Source: Auanema rhodensis
Taxonomy: Eukaryota > Nematoda > Chromadorea > Rhabditida > Rhabditidae
Assembly (NCBI GenBank): GCA_964057225.1
Contig: OZ059898.1
Location: forward strand, 8,556,001-8,620,000
Length of the DNA stretch: 64,000 nucleotides
Reading direction: 5' to 3'
Shown piece by piece: positions 11,782-22,502 of the stretch. A program made the translations under genes and the position numbers. How positions within the stretch are numbered: position 1 is the stretch's first letter; each line of letters begins with the position of its first letter. The notes under the pieces were generated by a model. It had not been told where the DNA came from and did not search any database. It saw only the letters and a list, made by a program, of their open reading frames with translations.

Positions 11782-12559
11782 TTTTACATCTAATCAATTT
11801 TCTTATGAACTTTTTTCTATAGAAAGTAAATCAAACATTCATTCTGTATTTTAAAGTGAAATGTATTAAGTTGTGTCCTCCTTATATTCATGTATATATG
11901 TACATAGCACTTACTATATATGTAATACGTATAATCAATAAAATTTCCATATAATATATTATTTTCGTAAGCTTTACTAATTTAAATTATCAAAGTTTTA
12001 TATTAATATTTCCTTATCGTTCTACGTGTATATCCGTACTTACCCGGAATATCTTAGGAAGAAATTAAAAATATATTGAAAATTCAGTTGTAAATTTGAA
12101 ATTTCTCACCCAGAATGCTTGATATCATTCATCCCCATATATTTCAAGGAATGTCAAATTTTCCCGCTACTCTATTTGATATTGATAATTGCTTGATATG
12201 TGTAATTAACAGACTTATAATATCCCTTCACACGAGTGTTCTAAAATTACTCTGCTTGATCTTTCCCTATCTCTTCTTCTCTTAGTTGTTTCTTGAAACT
12301 TTGATTTCATTTACTTCGTAGACAGTTCAGACATTACTCGTTTTTCATTTTGCTTTTTTTCTGAGCTATTTACCAGTGAACAATAGATTAGCCTTCTTGT
12401 TCTTAAATTTAAATAAAGGCCAAGAGTAGTCTATAAAAGGTTGACGCGAGATGGTCATTTTGCCCAAATGACGCTTTTTATACTTTTCGACCATTTTCAC
12501 GCTTTATTTTTCCGAAAATGTGTTTACATTCAACAAAAACACGTCATTTTTGAAAAAAG

Positions 12560-12996
12560 TCATTTTTTGACCATATGGTCATTTGCCCATTTTGCCCATT
12601 TCACAATTTTTGATCATTTCAAACAATTTTAAGGTAATAAATGAAATTTCATAGATCCAAAGAATCTGCGTCGCAAACTCCTTCAGGAGTGCCTGAGAAT
12701 CTAAGATTCGATAAAAACCTACCAAGTCTAACAAATGTTGATCTTGAAGAACTTGTGAAAGTACTTGAAATCAAGAATTTCTGAGGTACATTTATGCGAG
12801 ACACTTTGCCGAGTAAAGGAATTAAAGAAGGAGAAGTAGGTATTGTGATCAACAAACTCAACAAACTCCAAATTGTTTGACAACCTGTAAATGTGTAAAG
12901 AAACAATATTCAATTATACAGTATTTATCCAGATTCACATCGATAAAAATAAATTAAAAACAATAGACAAAATATCCGAAATAGATGACGAGGACT
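12560..12996. other. Left half of palindrome spacer
   Basis: Begins with degenerate TGGTCATTTGCCCATTTTGCCC repeats continuing from the left arm, then a decayed coding frame (12641-12880), then AT-rich sequence up to the stop codon of a minus-strand gene. Confidence 0.6.
12641..12880 (+). pseudogene. Decayed frame resembling Polinton/adenoviral-type protease N-terminus
   Basis: One frame from ATG with in-frame TGA codons at 12782 and 12878. Around the first stop it reads LEELVKVLEIKNF, stop, GTFMRDTLPSKG. The pattern 'ixNFxGvFMRDxLP' is what I know from the N-terminal part of cysteine proteases of Polinton/Maverick-type elements. Here the usual continuation (ECGIxNLD, then GTHW with the catalytic His) is absent, so the frame is dead. 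It covers at most a third of such a protease. The match rests on about a dozen residues from memory and could be chance. Confidence 0.3.
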
Positions 12997-13468
12997 TCAG
13001 TCCGATTCCGTAGCTGATCCCTCGATCGATGACGCCTGCAAAATAACATCATCCAATGTACAGAGCGTGTTCTCTATCTCCGTGAGCACAGTCTCTTCTT
13101 CGGCATTCGCGGCAGCTCCTATAAAACAAAACAATTACATATGTGTAATCAAAATAGTTCTAGGAAAAGTTTTAAATTTATCAAATAGGAATTTTGTCTT
13201 TAAAATTGTTATAAAATGAAGCAAAACGTTTGGAGGTTTTGTATACCTGAACGATGTCGCAGACGACTATCAATATGCCCAATTTTCTCTAGAATACTTT
13301 GGCACAAGACTCTCCGCGTCGCTTCATCCATATCCCATGCACTATAAAAGACATGAATTAAATTATAACCCAAATTAAAAATAACAACTAAGATAATTAG
13401 AAATCATATTCTCACTCTTGACGGATCTTGTTGCGAACGTTGAGAAAAAGTGCGGAAAAGAAAAAGTG
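12997..13468 (-). CDS. Hypothetical protein, last three exons; 5' side cut by palindrome
   Basis: Exons 13416-13468 (enters from the arm), 13247-13341 and 12997-13118 join in phase with good splice sites (GAGTGAG donor, TTTTATAG acceptors). The frame reads NVRNKIRQ, then DAWDMDEATRRVLCQSILEK, IGHIDSRLRHRSG, and an acidic end (AEEETVLTEIENTL...) to a TGA. The residues upstream of NVRNKIRQ are Phe-rich (HFFFSALFL), possibly the end of a membrane helix. I do not recognise the family; a channel or transporter tail is one guess. Upstream coding stops exactly where the right arm begins, so the gene looks severed. Confidence 0.6.
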
Positions 13469-15793
13469 CTTTTTTCAAAAATGACGTGTTTTTGTTGAAT
13501 GTAAACACATTTTCGGAAAAATAAAGCGTGAAAATGGTCGAAAAGTATAAAAAGCGTCATTTGGGCAAAATGACCATCTCGCGTCAACCTTTTATAGACT
13601 ACTCTTGGCCTTTATTTAAATTTAAGAACAAGAAGGCTAATCTATTGTTCACTGGTAAATAGCTCAGAAAAAAAGCAAAATGAAAAACGAGTAATGTCTG
13701 AACTGTCTACGAAGTAAATGAAATCAAAGTTTCAAGAAACAACTAAGAGAAGAAGAGATAGGGAAAGATCAAGCAGAGTAATTTTAGAACACTCGTGTGA
13801 AGGGATATTATAAGTCTGTTAATTACACATATCAAGCAATTATCAATATCAAATAGAGTAGCGGGAAAATTTGACATTCCTTGAAATATATGGGGATGAA
13901 TGATATCAAGCATTCTGGGTGAGAAATTTCAAATTTACAACTGAATTTTCAATATATTTTTAATTTCTTCCTAAGATATTCCGGGTAAGTACGGATATAC
14001 ACGTAGAACGATAAGGAAATATTAATATAAAACTTTGATAATTTAAATTAGTAAAGCTTACGAAAATAATATATTATATGGAAATTTTATTGATTATACG
14101 TATTACATATATAGTAAGTGCTATGTACATATATACATGAATATAAGGAGGACACAACTTAATACATTTCACTTTAAAATACAGAATGAATGTTTGATTT
14201 ACTTTCTATAGAAAAAAGTTCATAAGAAAATTGATTAGATGTAAAAGCGAAAATGACCTCATATGATAGATTGAAAGTTGCTAGTAGCGTTAATTTTTCG
14301 ATTTCCTCGATTTTTAAAGAAAATGACAGTAAACCAATAAATAAATGAAATCTACTTCTAGTCTTTATTATGATAAGAAAACAGTTAATGAGTAAGTCAA
14401 TTAAACAACATAATAATAAAAAAAACAAATATATCAACTGAGAAGCATTATTGACAAACTTAAATCTTAATTCACAAAGAAAAAATGAGCAAATATTTCC
14501 AGAGTCTCACTAACACTTTTATATCATTCTTCTTCTTAAGAATTATGGAAACGTATATGTTTGAAGGGTTAGGATGATAATTAGTCATTCGAGACTCTTA
14601 AGATATCAACTAGCTTCCTTAACGGTATTTAATGAGATGTCCCTCATAAAGTCAACTGAACTAAAAGATTTTCGTTCCAAGCTTAGTGTTGCCGTCACAA
14701 ATCTCCCCCCGTCATCATTAATTTCAGTGGACTCAGCTGATTGCAAGCTGAAGAGCAGACAAAAGATCAGTGAAGTATCTGATCAAAATAGTTAAATAAA
14801 TGCCGAAGCTCAAAGTTAAAAGCAAGAAGACTATCCAATAAAATTTTTTTTTCTGTTCTTTCTTACACGTTTTTGTCCGCCTCACCTATATGCATAATGT
14901 GATTGCTTTTACAAATCACGAGGTCGTCTCATTGTGGAATACAAGTTATCTACCTAATACAACAGAAATCTTTTCGACTTCGAAAGAACTGACCTGTTCT
15001 TTCTGGCGAAAATGACCTCATATGATAGATTGAAAGTTGCTAGTAGCGTTAATTTTTCGATTTTTTTTCCTTTCCTTGATTTCCTTGATTTTTAAAGAAA
15101 ATAACAGTAAACCAATAAATAAATAAAATCTACTTCTAGTCTTTATTATGATAATTAATCGCGTCAACCTTTTATATACTACTGCCAAGAAAATGAATAT
15201 GAATAACAGAATTCAGTTGAGGATATCAAGTTGAAAACAGCCGGCAGATCCCTTCTGGAATATTCAGTGTTGAGTAGAACAGTAGAATGTGAGAGGAATG
15301 AGAGGCAAACGATTCGAATTACAACTGACGGAAAAGTCGGTTTGTAGTGTTGTTGCTGTTATTGTTTTCCAGAACTTACATGACTACATGTATGAACATC
15401 TTTGCATGGTGGCGATTTCCTCCTTTTAACTCCTTCTCAAGTGAAGTAGAATCTTTAGTTGACGTGCGGGTCTAGTGAAAAAAGTAGCAAAAAGTAGAAA
15501 TCTAAAAAGTTACCTTCTCTTTCACTTTCTCTTTCTTCTCTCCCATTCTCTCTATTTTTTTGAGCTTTCGCAGCTTTCTCTATTTCACACATTAGTATTA
15601 CCCGATCCATGTATATATTTTTTCCAGGTTCTCTTTTTTCTTCCGTTTTGTATATTTCATAAGCTATATTAAAAAAAAGTTAAGATAATATAGGAACAAG
15701 AGAGATTAGTAGACAGAAATACAAAGCAATGGCTTGTTATAGTAAGATTTGGTAGAGATCTCCTGAAGAGTCAGGGAGTCACGATCACAGAGA
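13469..15793 (-). repeat. Right arm of giant inverted repeat (2,325 bp)
   Basis: Mirror copy of 10235-12559. The outer match stops at 15793/10235 and the inner at 13469/12559, both sharply. The simple-repeat motif TGGTCAT...TTGCCCA continues across the left inner boundary into the spacer (12574-12600) but not across the right one. This suggests the left arm plus spacer is the ancestral arrangement and the right arm was added (inference). Confidence 0.95.
14574..14795 (+). CDS. Hypothetical 73-codon frame with polyA signal, in right arm
   Basis: ATG-TAA frame with coding-like composition (MIISHSRLLRYQLASLTVFN, then STELKDFRSKLSVAV, ending SEVSDQNS). CCAATAAAAT, a polyadenylation signal, follows about 40 nt after the stop. 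It may be a terminal exon rather than a whole gene. No domain is recognised. An identical inverted copy lies at 11233-11454. Confidence 0.35.
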   Translation: MIISHSRLLRYQLASLTVFNEMSLIKSTELKDFRSKLSVAVTNLPPSSLISVDSADCKLKSRQKISEVSDQNS

Positions 15794-16444
15794 GAGGAGA
15801 GAAAAACAAAAAAAACGAGAGAAAACGATAGAAATGCAGAACGGAAACGAAGGAATTGAGTCGTAGAAAGAAAGAGAGAGATATAGGCACTTTAGCCCAA
15901 ACTTTGAGATGAAGCAGGAAAAGAAGGCAAATCGTGCCGAGTCTAGCCCGACCTTTATTTACTGCCCTCAGCCTTTCTTTTGTGAACATCATTCCGTAGT
16001 AATCATCAAGCTTTTTTCGTCTTCCATCCTGTTATGCCTGAGAGTCGACGTACACGTTGAAGCCAGATAGTTGAAGATTTTAATCTCCTGAAATCATGAA
16101 AGCGAAAACGGCACAATAGGCTCAGGCTCTGTTATAAGCAATTTCGTCTGCAGAAAATGACAGCCACGCAGACAGCATGGATATTTATGCTGATTTTGAG
16201 ATCTTATGACGATATATTGCTGGTTATAAATGAAATACATCAGTCTGAAATTTTTTCATCTTCTAGAACATTCTATCACATCTATCACCTCCGTTGTATG
16301 GTGTATGTCCTACTTATAAAGCAGTGACTTCTTTTTATTATTTTCCTTATCCTAAGAAATATTTTACTACTTTATATTATACTATTATTTCCTGTTTCTT
16401 TTTCTCTCATTTCCAATCCGTTTTTTTCGGTATTTTCAAGATCT

Positions 16445-16618
16445 ATGCATGTTCTGAAGATGCTGCTGCCACGTGGACCTAAATTAGCTCCTATTCTGAA
16501 ACAATTCTATACACTGATTGGCTCCGTTCCTGTTGCACGAAACCGATTACCAGGCTCTGCCAAACCAGATCTTTCACCATCTTCTGCCGTCATCATGACT
16601 CAGCGATATGTCGGCTAG
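16445..16618 (+). CDS. Coding-like island, possible terminal exon (57 codons)
   Basis: Frame from ATG to TAG reads MHVLKMLLPRGPKLAPILKQ, then FYTLIGSVPVARNRLPG and SAKPDLSPSSAVIMTQRYVG. Composition differs sharply from the surrounding AT-rich DNA. A pyrimidine-rich run ending TTTTCAAG directly precedes it, so it may be a last exon. The minus strand is also open over part of it (MMTAEDGERSGLAEPG), so the strand is not certain. Family not recognised. Confidence 0.35.
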   Translation: MHVLKMLLPRGPKLAPILKQFYTLIGSVPVARNRLPGSAKPDLSPSSAVIMTQRYVG

Positions 16619-18283
16619 TTAAACAAAGCTAAAGATATGTTAATGGCATTGATCTCCCTTCAATCTATCAGAGTTATTTGGCAGGATATGTTAGAAGATA
16701 TTTGAAAATGTTAATAAGCATTCTTTCCTTTATTCCTTTTTCATCTCTGTTTCTCTCATTTTAACAAACTTTCTTTGTATGTTACACAGGTACTAAATAT
16801 ATATATTCATTGTTTTGTATCTTTGAATAACTGAGTTTGATCTGATAACATTAAATTTTTTCTATTTCTAATACTACCGAGACCAATGTAGAAGATCTCA
16901 ATATGAAGAACTTAAATGACTTTGTTTATCGATATCTTTATCTGTTATTTACATATATATATACACATACATATCTACTCATATATGAACGTTTACTATA
17001 AATATTTCTGAAGAAAATAGAACGATTTATCAGATGTCAACCATTGTGTCGTTCTGTGTACATCACCATGTTTAGTTCTAACGGCAACATGAAAAAAAGC
17101 TGCACACGGGTACTTCATCTCCTGCTTTATCTTTGTCGTCGTCGTTGTCTTTTCTATCCTCATCATTCTTTTTTGCATCTTTTCTTTCTGTTCTTTTTGG
17201 CTTCTCTCGATTCTTTTAAAAATTCATCAACTTTTATATTTATTTGTATGTTTACACTATATCTAAGAAATCTCCATATTTTTCTTGCACATGAAACCAT
17301 ATACAATATTCTATCAGAACATTATAGTTATGTTATTTCAAAATAATAACAAAAAAAAACAACAAACATGGTTTAACTATATTATTAATTGAAATCTTAC
17401 AGTTTTCTTCCTTTTTTTTTATAATTTGAAAATTGAAAAACTTCAGTTTCTTAGTTTCTGGAAATAACTTCTTTCACTTTTTGTTTTGTTTCATTCTCAT
17501 AGTAGTTCATACATCGAGCTTAATTAGTTCGTTTGGATAACTAGGTAAACCTTCATTCTATCTTACTTCAAGCTTGACGTAGCCGAGAACTACTAACATT
17601 TCATACTTTAACTATTTTGCTATTTGAATTAATATTTATCGTTTCAGGACCTTTTTATATTACCTCCATAGAGTAAGGTTCAAATAAGTATACAGGGTGT
17701 TTCGTTGTAACACATTATTTGTATTATTTGCGATTTTATTTCTTTTCTTTCGTGTATTAATAGAAGTATCTATTGCTACTTTTTAGAATCTAGAATGCTA
17801 CCAACTGTCGACCATTTACCATTACAATTCTATTTGATTTTGCCTTCTTGTTAGCCTTATTTCATCAAAGCATTGTTACCGGAATATTTTCGTTAAACAC
17901 ATATAAAAAGTTATTACAATTTTTTCTTTTGATCCAGCGATTTCTTCTTATTTCTTCTCTTTTTCCTTTTTTTTATTTTCGAAATCAAACATTTCAGCAA
18001 CATGAAGCTATATTGCACTTTCATTATCTATTCCTAATGCTTAATTATCTATGAAATCTGCGACAATTTACGGTTATGTTTGCAAAGTTTTGATCGAAAT
18101 TTCATTCTCGGCATTTCGAATGCCAAATTTCAATCATTACACTATATATATTCGTTTCACTATTTAAATTTTTTATTTAAAAAAAATAATTTTCCCTCTT
18201 TTCTTTTTAAAAAGTGACAAAAATATAAATATATTTGTATTATGTTTATACACAATGTGTTAAATAATCTGTTTGTGATATAT

Positions 18284-18307
18284 TATATATATATATATAT
18301 ATATATA
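18284..18307. repeat. (AT)n microsatellite
   Basis: About 12 AT units. Confidence 0.9.
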
Positions 18308-19601
18308 ACTTTATTTTAACTATCGGTTAGACCAATAACATGCTAACTAGATGACCAAGTTTGGAAAATTTAAGCCAAATCATATACAAACCTTATTATA
18401 AACATTTTTTCTTCTTCCTTCTCTTTTTTTTGCTCCATTTTTCTATGATGAGGGTAGATGGAAATAGACAATAGACATATGGAAGAGGGTGAACCTCTCG
18501 TCTCTTTATCGTTTATGGATAGTGGTGCTGTAATCGACATGACTTTTATGGCAAAAATATTTGTGTATCACTTGAGTATATACTATCTCTCTCTTTCACA
18601 GCTAAAATTGAAATATCAGTTAAACGAAGACTATTTCATGTTTCGGGCATAATTCCATTGCTTGTATTTCCATTATAGTAGTGTCTACTTATTAGTTTTC
18701 AATAGAACTAACATATTGGAACATATCGATGGTAGAGAGGCAATTTGCACTCCGTATAATTCAGAGAGATAATGTTAGTGGCAATTACTATTAATTGCAT
18801 CTTTACATGCATATGATTTTGAAATTTCATCGGGATCATCTGAAAACTTATCAGGTTTCAGTTTAATATTTGAGGGGATACCTTAATAGGATATAAGCTT
18901 GCTCTAAAATGACACGAAAATAATGGAATAATTATTGAAATAGACAAAAAGAAAAAAAGGGAAGATAAGTCTATGGTTTTCGCATCAGATTGCATCATGA
19001 TATCCAGTAGCAGCAATGAAATTTTGGACTTTCGGAGCAAAAAGAAAATGAGTTTTGAGGTAAGCTGCCTTATTGAAGACATTGAAGCCATTCCGAGATA
19101 ATCGTCTGCAAACAGAGCAAACGAATAAATGAAAGAAATTTAAGATGAATTTTTTTTTTATTTTTCAGTTTTGAAGATTTATAAGTTGAACTTTCAAGAG
19201 TGACGAATGATAGTTTGGCTTCAGTATTTCAGTGTCCAATGCTATCACGCATTATAAGTTTTCAATAATTTGGTCGTCGTCAATCTGTCTGGCGGTCAAA
19301 GTATGTATATGCATTCTTTGTTTTACTTTCATCACATGAATCTTCTCTTTTGCAATAAAATCTAATGAAAACCTTAAGAAAGAAAATGTTTAATTTGAAA
19401 ATTTATTCTAAATATTGCAACAACACGTGTATTCACTTGTTTCGGAATTCTAGATTCATCAGCACTATCCTCCCACATCTTGCAGCGCCCCCTGAGCTTA
19501 ATAATGGAGATCATTACGTTCTTTCATTGTCCGGCTATATTGAGAAGCATATTTGATGCTTAAGATCTTTAAAATAACCTCTCTGATTTCAAATTGATCT
19601 A

Positions 19602-19844
19602 TCATCTAATACATACTTCCGAAACTTCTGACCCACTCCTTGACTCTAATAACGAGAACATCCTGAACAACAATGATCTCGTGACGTGACGTTGACTGTT
19701 TTTTTCTGAAATTTTTGAAAGCAATGAGTATGTGTACAAGGCTGTGTATGAATCTGTCTCCCTGGAGGTTATCTGTTCTTTCTTATGAACTGAGGAACCA
19801 AATATCTTCTCTGGTCCACTTCCTCTCTCGTATATCGGTATCAT
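19602..19844 (-). CDS. Coding-like open frame, 80 codons, unassigned
   Basis: Uninterrupted frame (MIPIYERGSGPEKIFGSSVH...) with few A/T-only codons, unusual for this region. No splice partner was found and no family recognised. It may be an exon or chance. Confidence 0.2.
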   Translation of the reverse strand: MIPIYERGSGPEKIFGSSVHKKEQITSRETDSYTALYTYSLLSKISEKNSQRHVTRSLLFRMFSLLESRSGSEVSEVCIR

Positions 19845-20838
19845 CTGATCATCGTTTCAACCTAGACGGAAGTTTTGATTCCTAAAAAAGACCAAAAAAG
19901 AGTAGGCGCTGACAACGTAGAAATAGAGAGTGAGATTGTTAGATTCTTTCAGAGTTCGAGCTTCTGAGACTCGAGAGCGGAGGGCAACCGGATTACCGGA
20001 AATTGGCCGTCCATACCTCATTGAAAGGCAATAGGAGACTGTTCAAATACATAAATAACTCCCTAGTTTCTATAAGTGGTCCTTTTCATATGATGATAAC
20101 CTTTTCATAATCCAATTTTTAGTAATAATCATCCGTTACTGCTACTCTTGATATATCCACAATAACATATAGACTAGTTTTGAAGCAGCTTCTACTACAC
20201 GTAGTCAACGACGTTCTAGGCTCTTGTGTTGTAGACGACATACATCGTGTGTTCTAGGCTGGCTCAAGCAGAATGTCTTCCCTCTAATCACATCCCCCAT
20301 CCTCTCACATACACATACATACACACTTGCATATACACATACATATATCCCTCATTATTTCAGAAAAAAAAATCCTTACAGCTTTGCTTATCAACATTAC
20401 CACCCAATTTTCATTCAAACTTGAATTTTTTTCAGTGTTAATTATTATCTGAACGATGTTCTCCGCATAGTTTTCACATTTGTTTTTGTTAAGATGGTTT
20501 TCGTTTTGGCTCCCTTGGTTTCAGCAATGAATCATTTGTAGAAAAAATAACTTGAAGTTGTCATGTATCTGAAGTTGGAAAACTTGACATGTACTCAAGC
20601 CTTCAAGTCTTTTGGATATGTTCTGTCTTCAACATTTGCACCAAAATACAGAATCCTTTCTACAACAAACTTTTGGTAACAATTGCCGTCAGAAAATCGT
20701 ATGCAAAGGCATGTAGTTAACATCATCTTCTGTTTTTAGACAAAAGAATAATAAGAATTTAACTTATGCTTATATCTTCACAGGATATCTTATGAGATCT
20801 TATAAGAACCTTTACCTTATCAACTTTATGTTTTTTTA

Positions 20839-20899
20839 TTCTCTCTCTCTCTTTCTCTCTTTCTCTCTCTCTCTCTTTGTCACTCTCTTTCTCTCTCTT
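20839..20899. repeat. (CT)n microsatellite, interrupted
   Basis: CT units broken by TTT and TGTCA. Confidence 0.9.
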
Positions 20900-20958
20900 A
20901 GTCCAACTAGTCAGTAGATTCTATCATTTCTTTGAGTTTTTCTGTATTCATTTCAACA

Positions 20959-21159
20959 TCAAAGCCGTTGTTTGTCCCCACGTAATGCTTCCTTGACCCT
21001 GAAGCAAACACTAGACAAGCCTATGATGGCAAGCAGATCGGCTTTACACAACCGAAAAGAAACCAGTAAGATAGATGGAGTGCTGGGTATGTCCATATTG
21101 GTCTCAGATGCATGAGAGGAAAGTCCTTCTGTTGCTTTACGTTCTGCCTTCTCTCTCAT
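20959..21159 (-). CDS. Coding-like open frame, 66 codons, unassigned
   Basis: Frame MREKAERKATEGLSSHASET... continuing NMDIPSTPSILLVSF. The plus strand is open in one frame over the same stretch, so the strand is uncertain. GC is higher than the flanks. Unrecognised. Confidence 0.2.
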   Translation of the reverse strand: MREKAERKATEGLSSHASETNMDIPSTPSILLVSFRLCKADLLAIIGLSSVCFRVKEALRGDKQRL

Positions 21160-22474
21160 CTCTTCACGTCATCGGATGTACAATGGAAGGTGAATTAGAA
21201 GACGAAGGGTATACTCATGATTAGGCGATGAGAATACTGCAAAATAATTCTTGCGTTAGAAAAAAAGAAAAAGAAAAGGAAACAGGTAAGTAGTTTTTTC
21301 TTATATACATATCTAACTAATCTTGCAAATATTAATGTATGTAAGTTCAACTCATTAATGATTCTATAGAAAATTTATAGAGAAAACTAACTATGCTCAT
21401 CCATTACATTCACATAATGATTGAAGCTCATTCACTCTTCAAATTGCTTAAAACCTCCTTTCTCTTTTCCCCTCTCTTTTAGTATTAGTCATGTTTCTGC
21501 TAAGGTCAACTTTAAGCATTGACATTAAACACAACTATTCTAGCAAGGAAATTAGTCTGTGAAACTCTAGAAGAATGAACATGAATCAGAATAATTCTTA
21601 CTGGATTGACTTCACATTGCAACGTATTTCAAATGATTCTCATTCAGAATTCAGCTAGTTTTATCTATTTCTGTTATTGGGCTCTACCAAAAAACTCGTT
21701 TATCCACATCAACATGTTTCCTCAAGTTTTGAACTTCGAATTGTTTATTTTTGAAAAACAAACATACAAATACATATTCTTTCTAATATTCCACGCAATA
21801 GTATAATAGATTAAGATCATATATATAAATATATATTACTATATATATGAATATAACACAAACTTACTTTTATATTGTAGCATTGAGATTTTAATTTGAA
21901 TCAGCTGTTACAACATAAAACATCATTAAAACTTGGATTCTAACGTTTAACTTTCAAATTTTTAATTGGTTTTTTTCGAAATTCACATAATATACTATGC
22001 AAATTCATGAAAATATCAATAATCGAGCTAATTAGTGTTTTGGATCTATTTCATCTTATTTTTTGAAGTATTCTTATAATATTTCTTAGTAATCTTTGGT
22101 ATTTATTCCGTTTTTTTACACGAAAACTAGGCTTTTTTCTCACCAAATTACGTAGATGTCTGTCATTGCGGCTATACGTTTTGTATATTCTATATATAAC
22201 AAAGTTATTCATGAATTTTATAAATTATATAATTATATTTATATTTATAAAATATAAATATATTTAATTATTATAAAACTATTTTTATCTTTACTTTAAT
22301 ACTATAAATCATATGATTTTATTCGAAATCTGAAATTTCTTTTTTAAGAACTAAGTTTACTCATAAGTTGAATATATTTCAATTTGCTTTAAATTTATTC
22401 ATATTTTATGTTTTTCTATTGAGATGAACTGTTATAGAGCATGTTCAAACATCATTAAAGAGTAATAGAGAGAA

Positions 22475-22502
22475 ACAGAGAGAGAGAGAGAGAGAGAGAG
22501 GG
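22475..22502. repeat. (GA)n microsatellite
   Basis: GA run on the plus strand, the reverse polarity of the CT tracts nearby. Confidence 0.9.

Larger units (their letters stand above)
10235..12559 (+). repeat. Left arm of giant inverted repeat (2,325 bp)
   Basis: Reverse-complements 13469-15793 position for position (coordinates sum to 26028). Four long open frames mirror exactly with no indel, and every segment compared by eye was identical. The arm holds: a charged frame at about 10363-10515 (+); an open segment at 10555-10647 (TRTSTKDSTSLEKELKGGN) ending in a GTAAGT donor; an internal duplication (10874-11022 against 11652-11781); two copies of a motif TATAAAAGGTTGACGCGA (about 10851 and 12431); and a degenerate TGGTCATTTTGCCCA-type simple repeat at its inner end. 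No terminal target-site duplication is seen. It may be a recent inverted duplication, a mobile element, or an assembly or amplification chimera. Confidence 0.95.

Noticed and set aside
10235-15793. Calling the inverted repeat an intact Polinton or other complete transposon
   Set aside because: No target-site duplication, no integrase or polymerase frame, and the spacer also holds exons of an ordinary gene.
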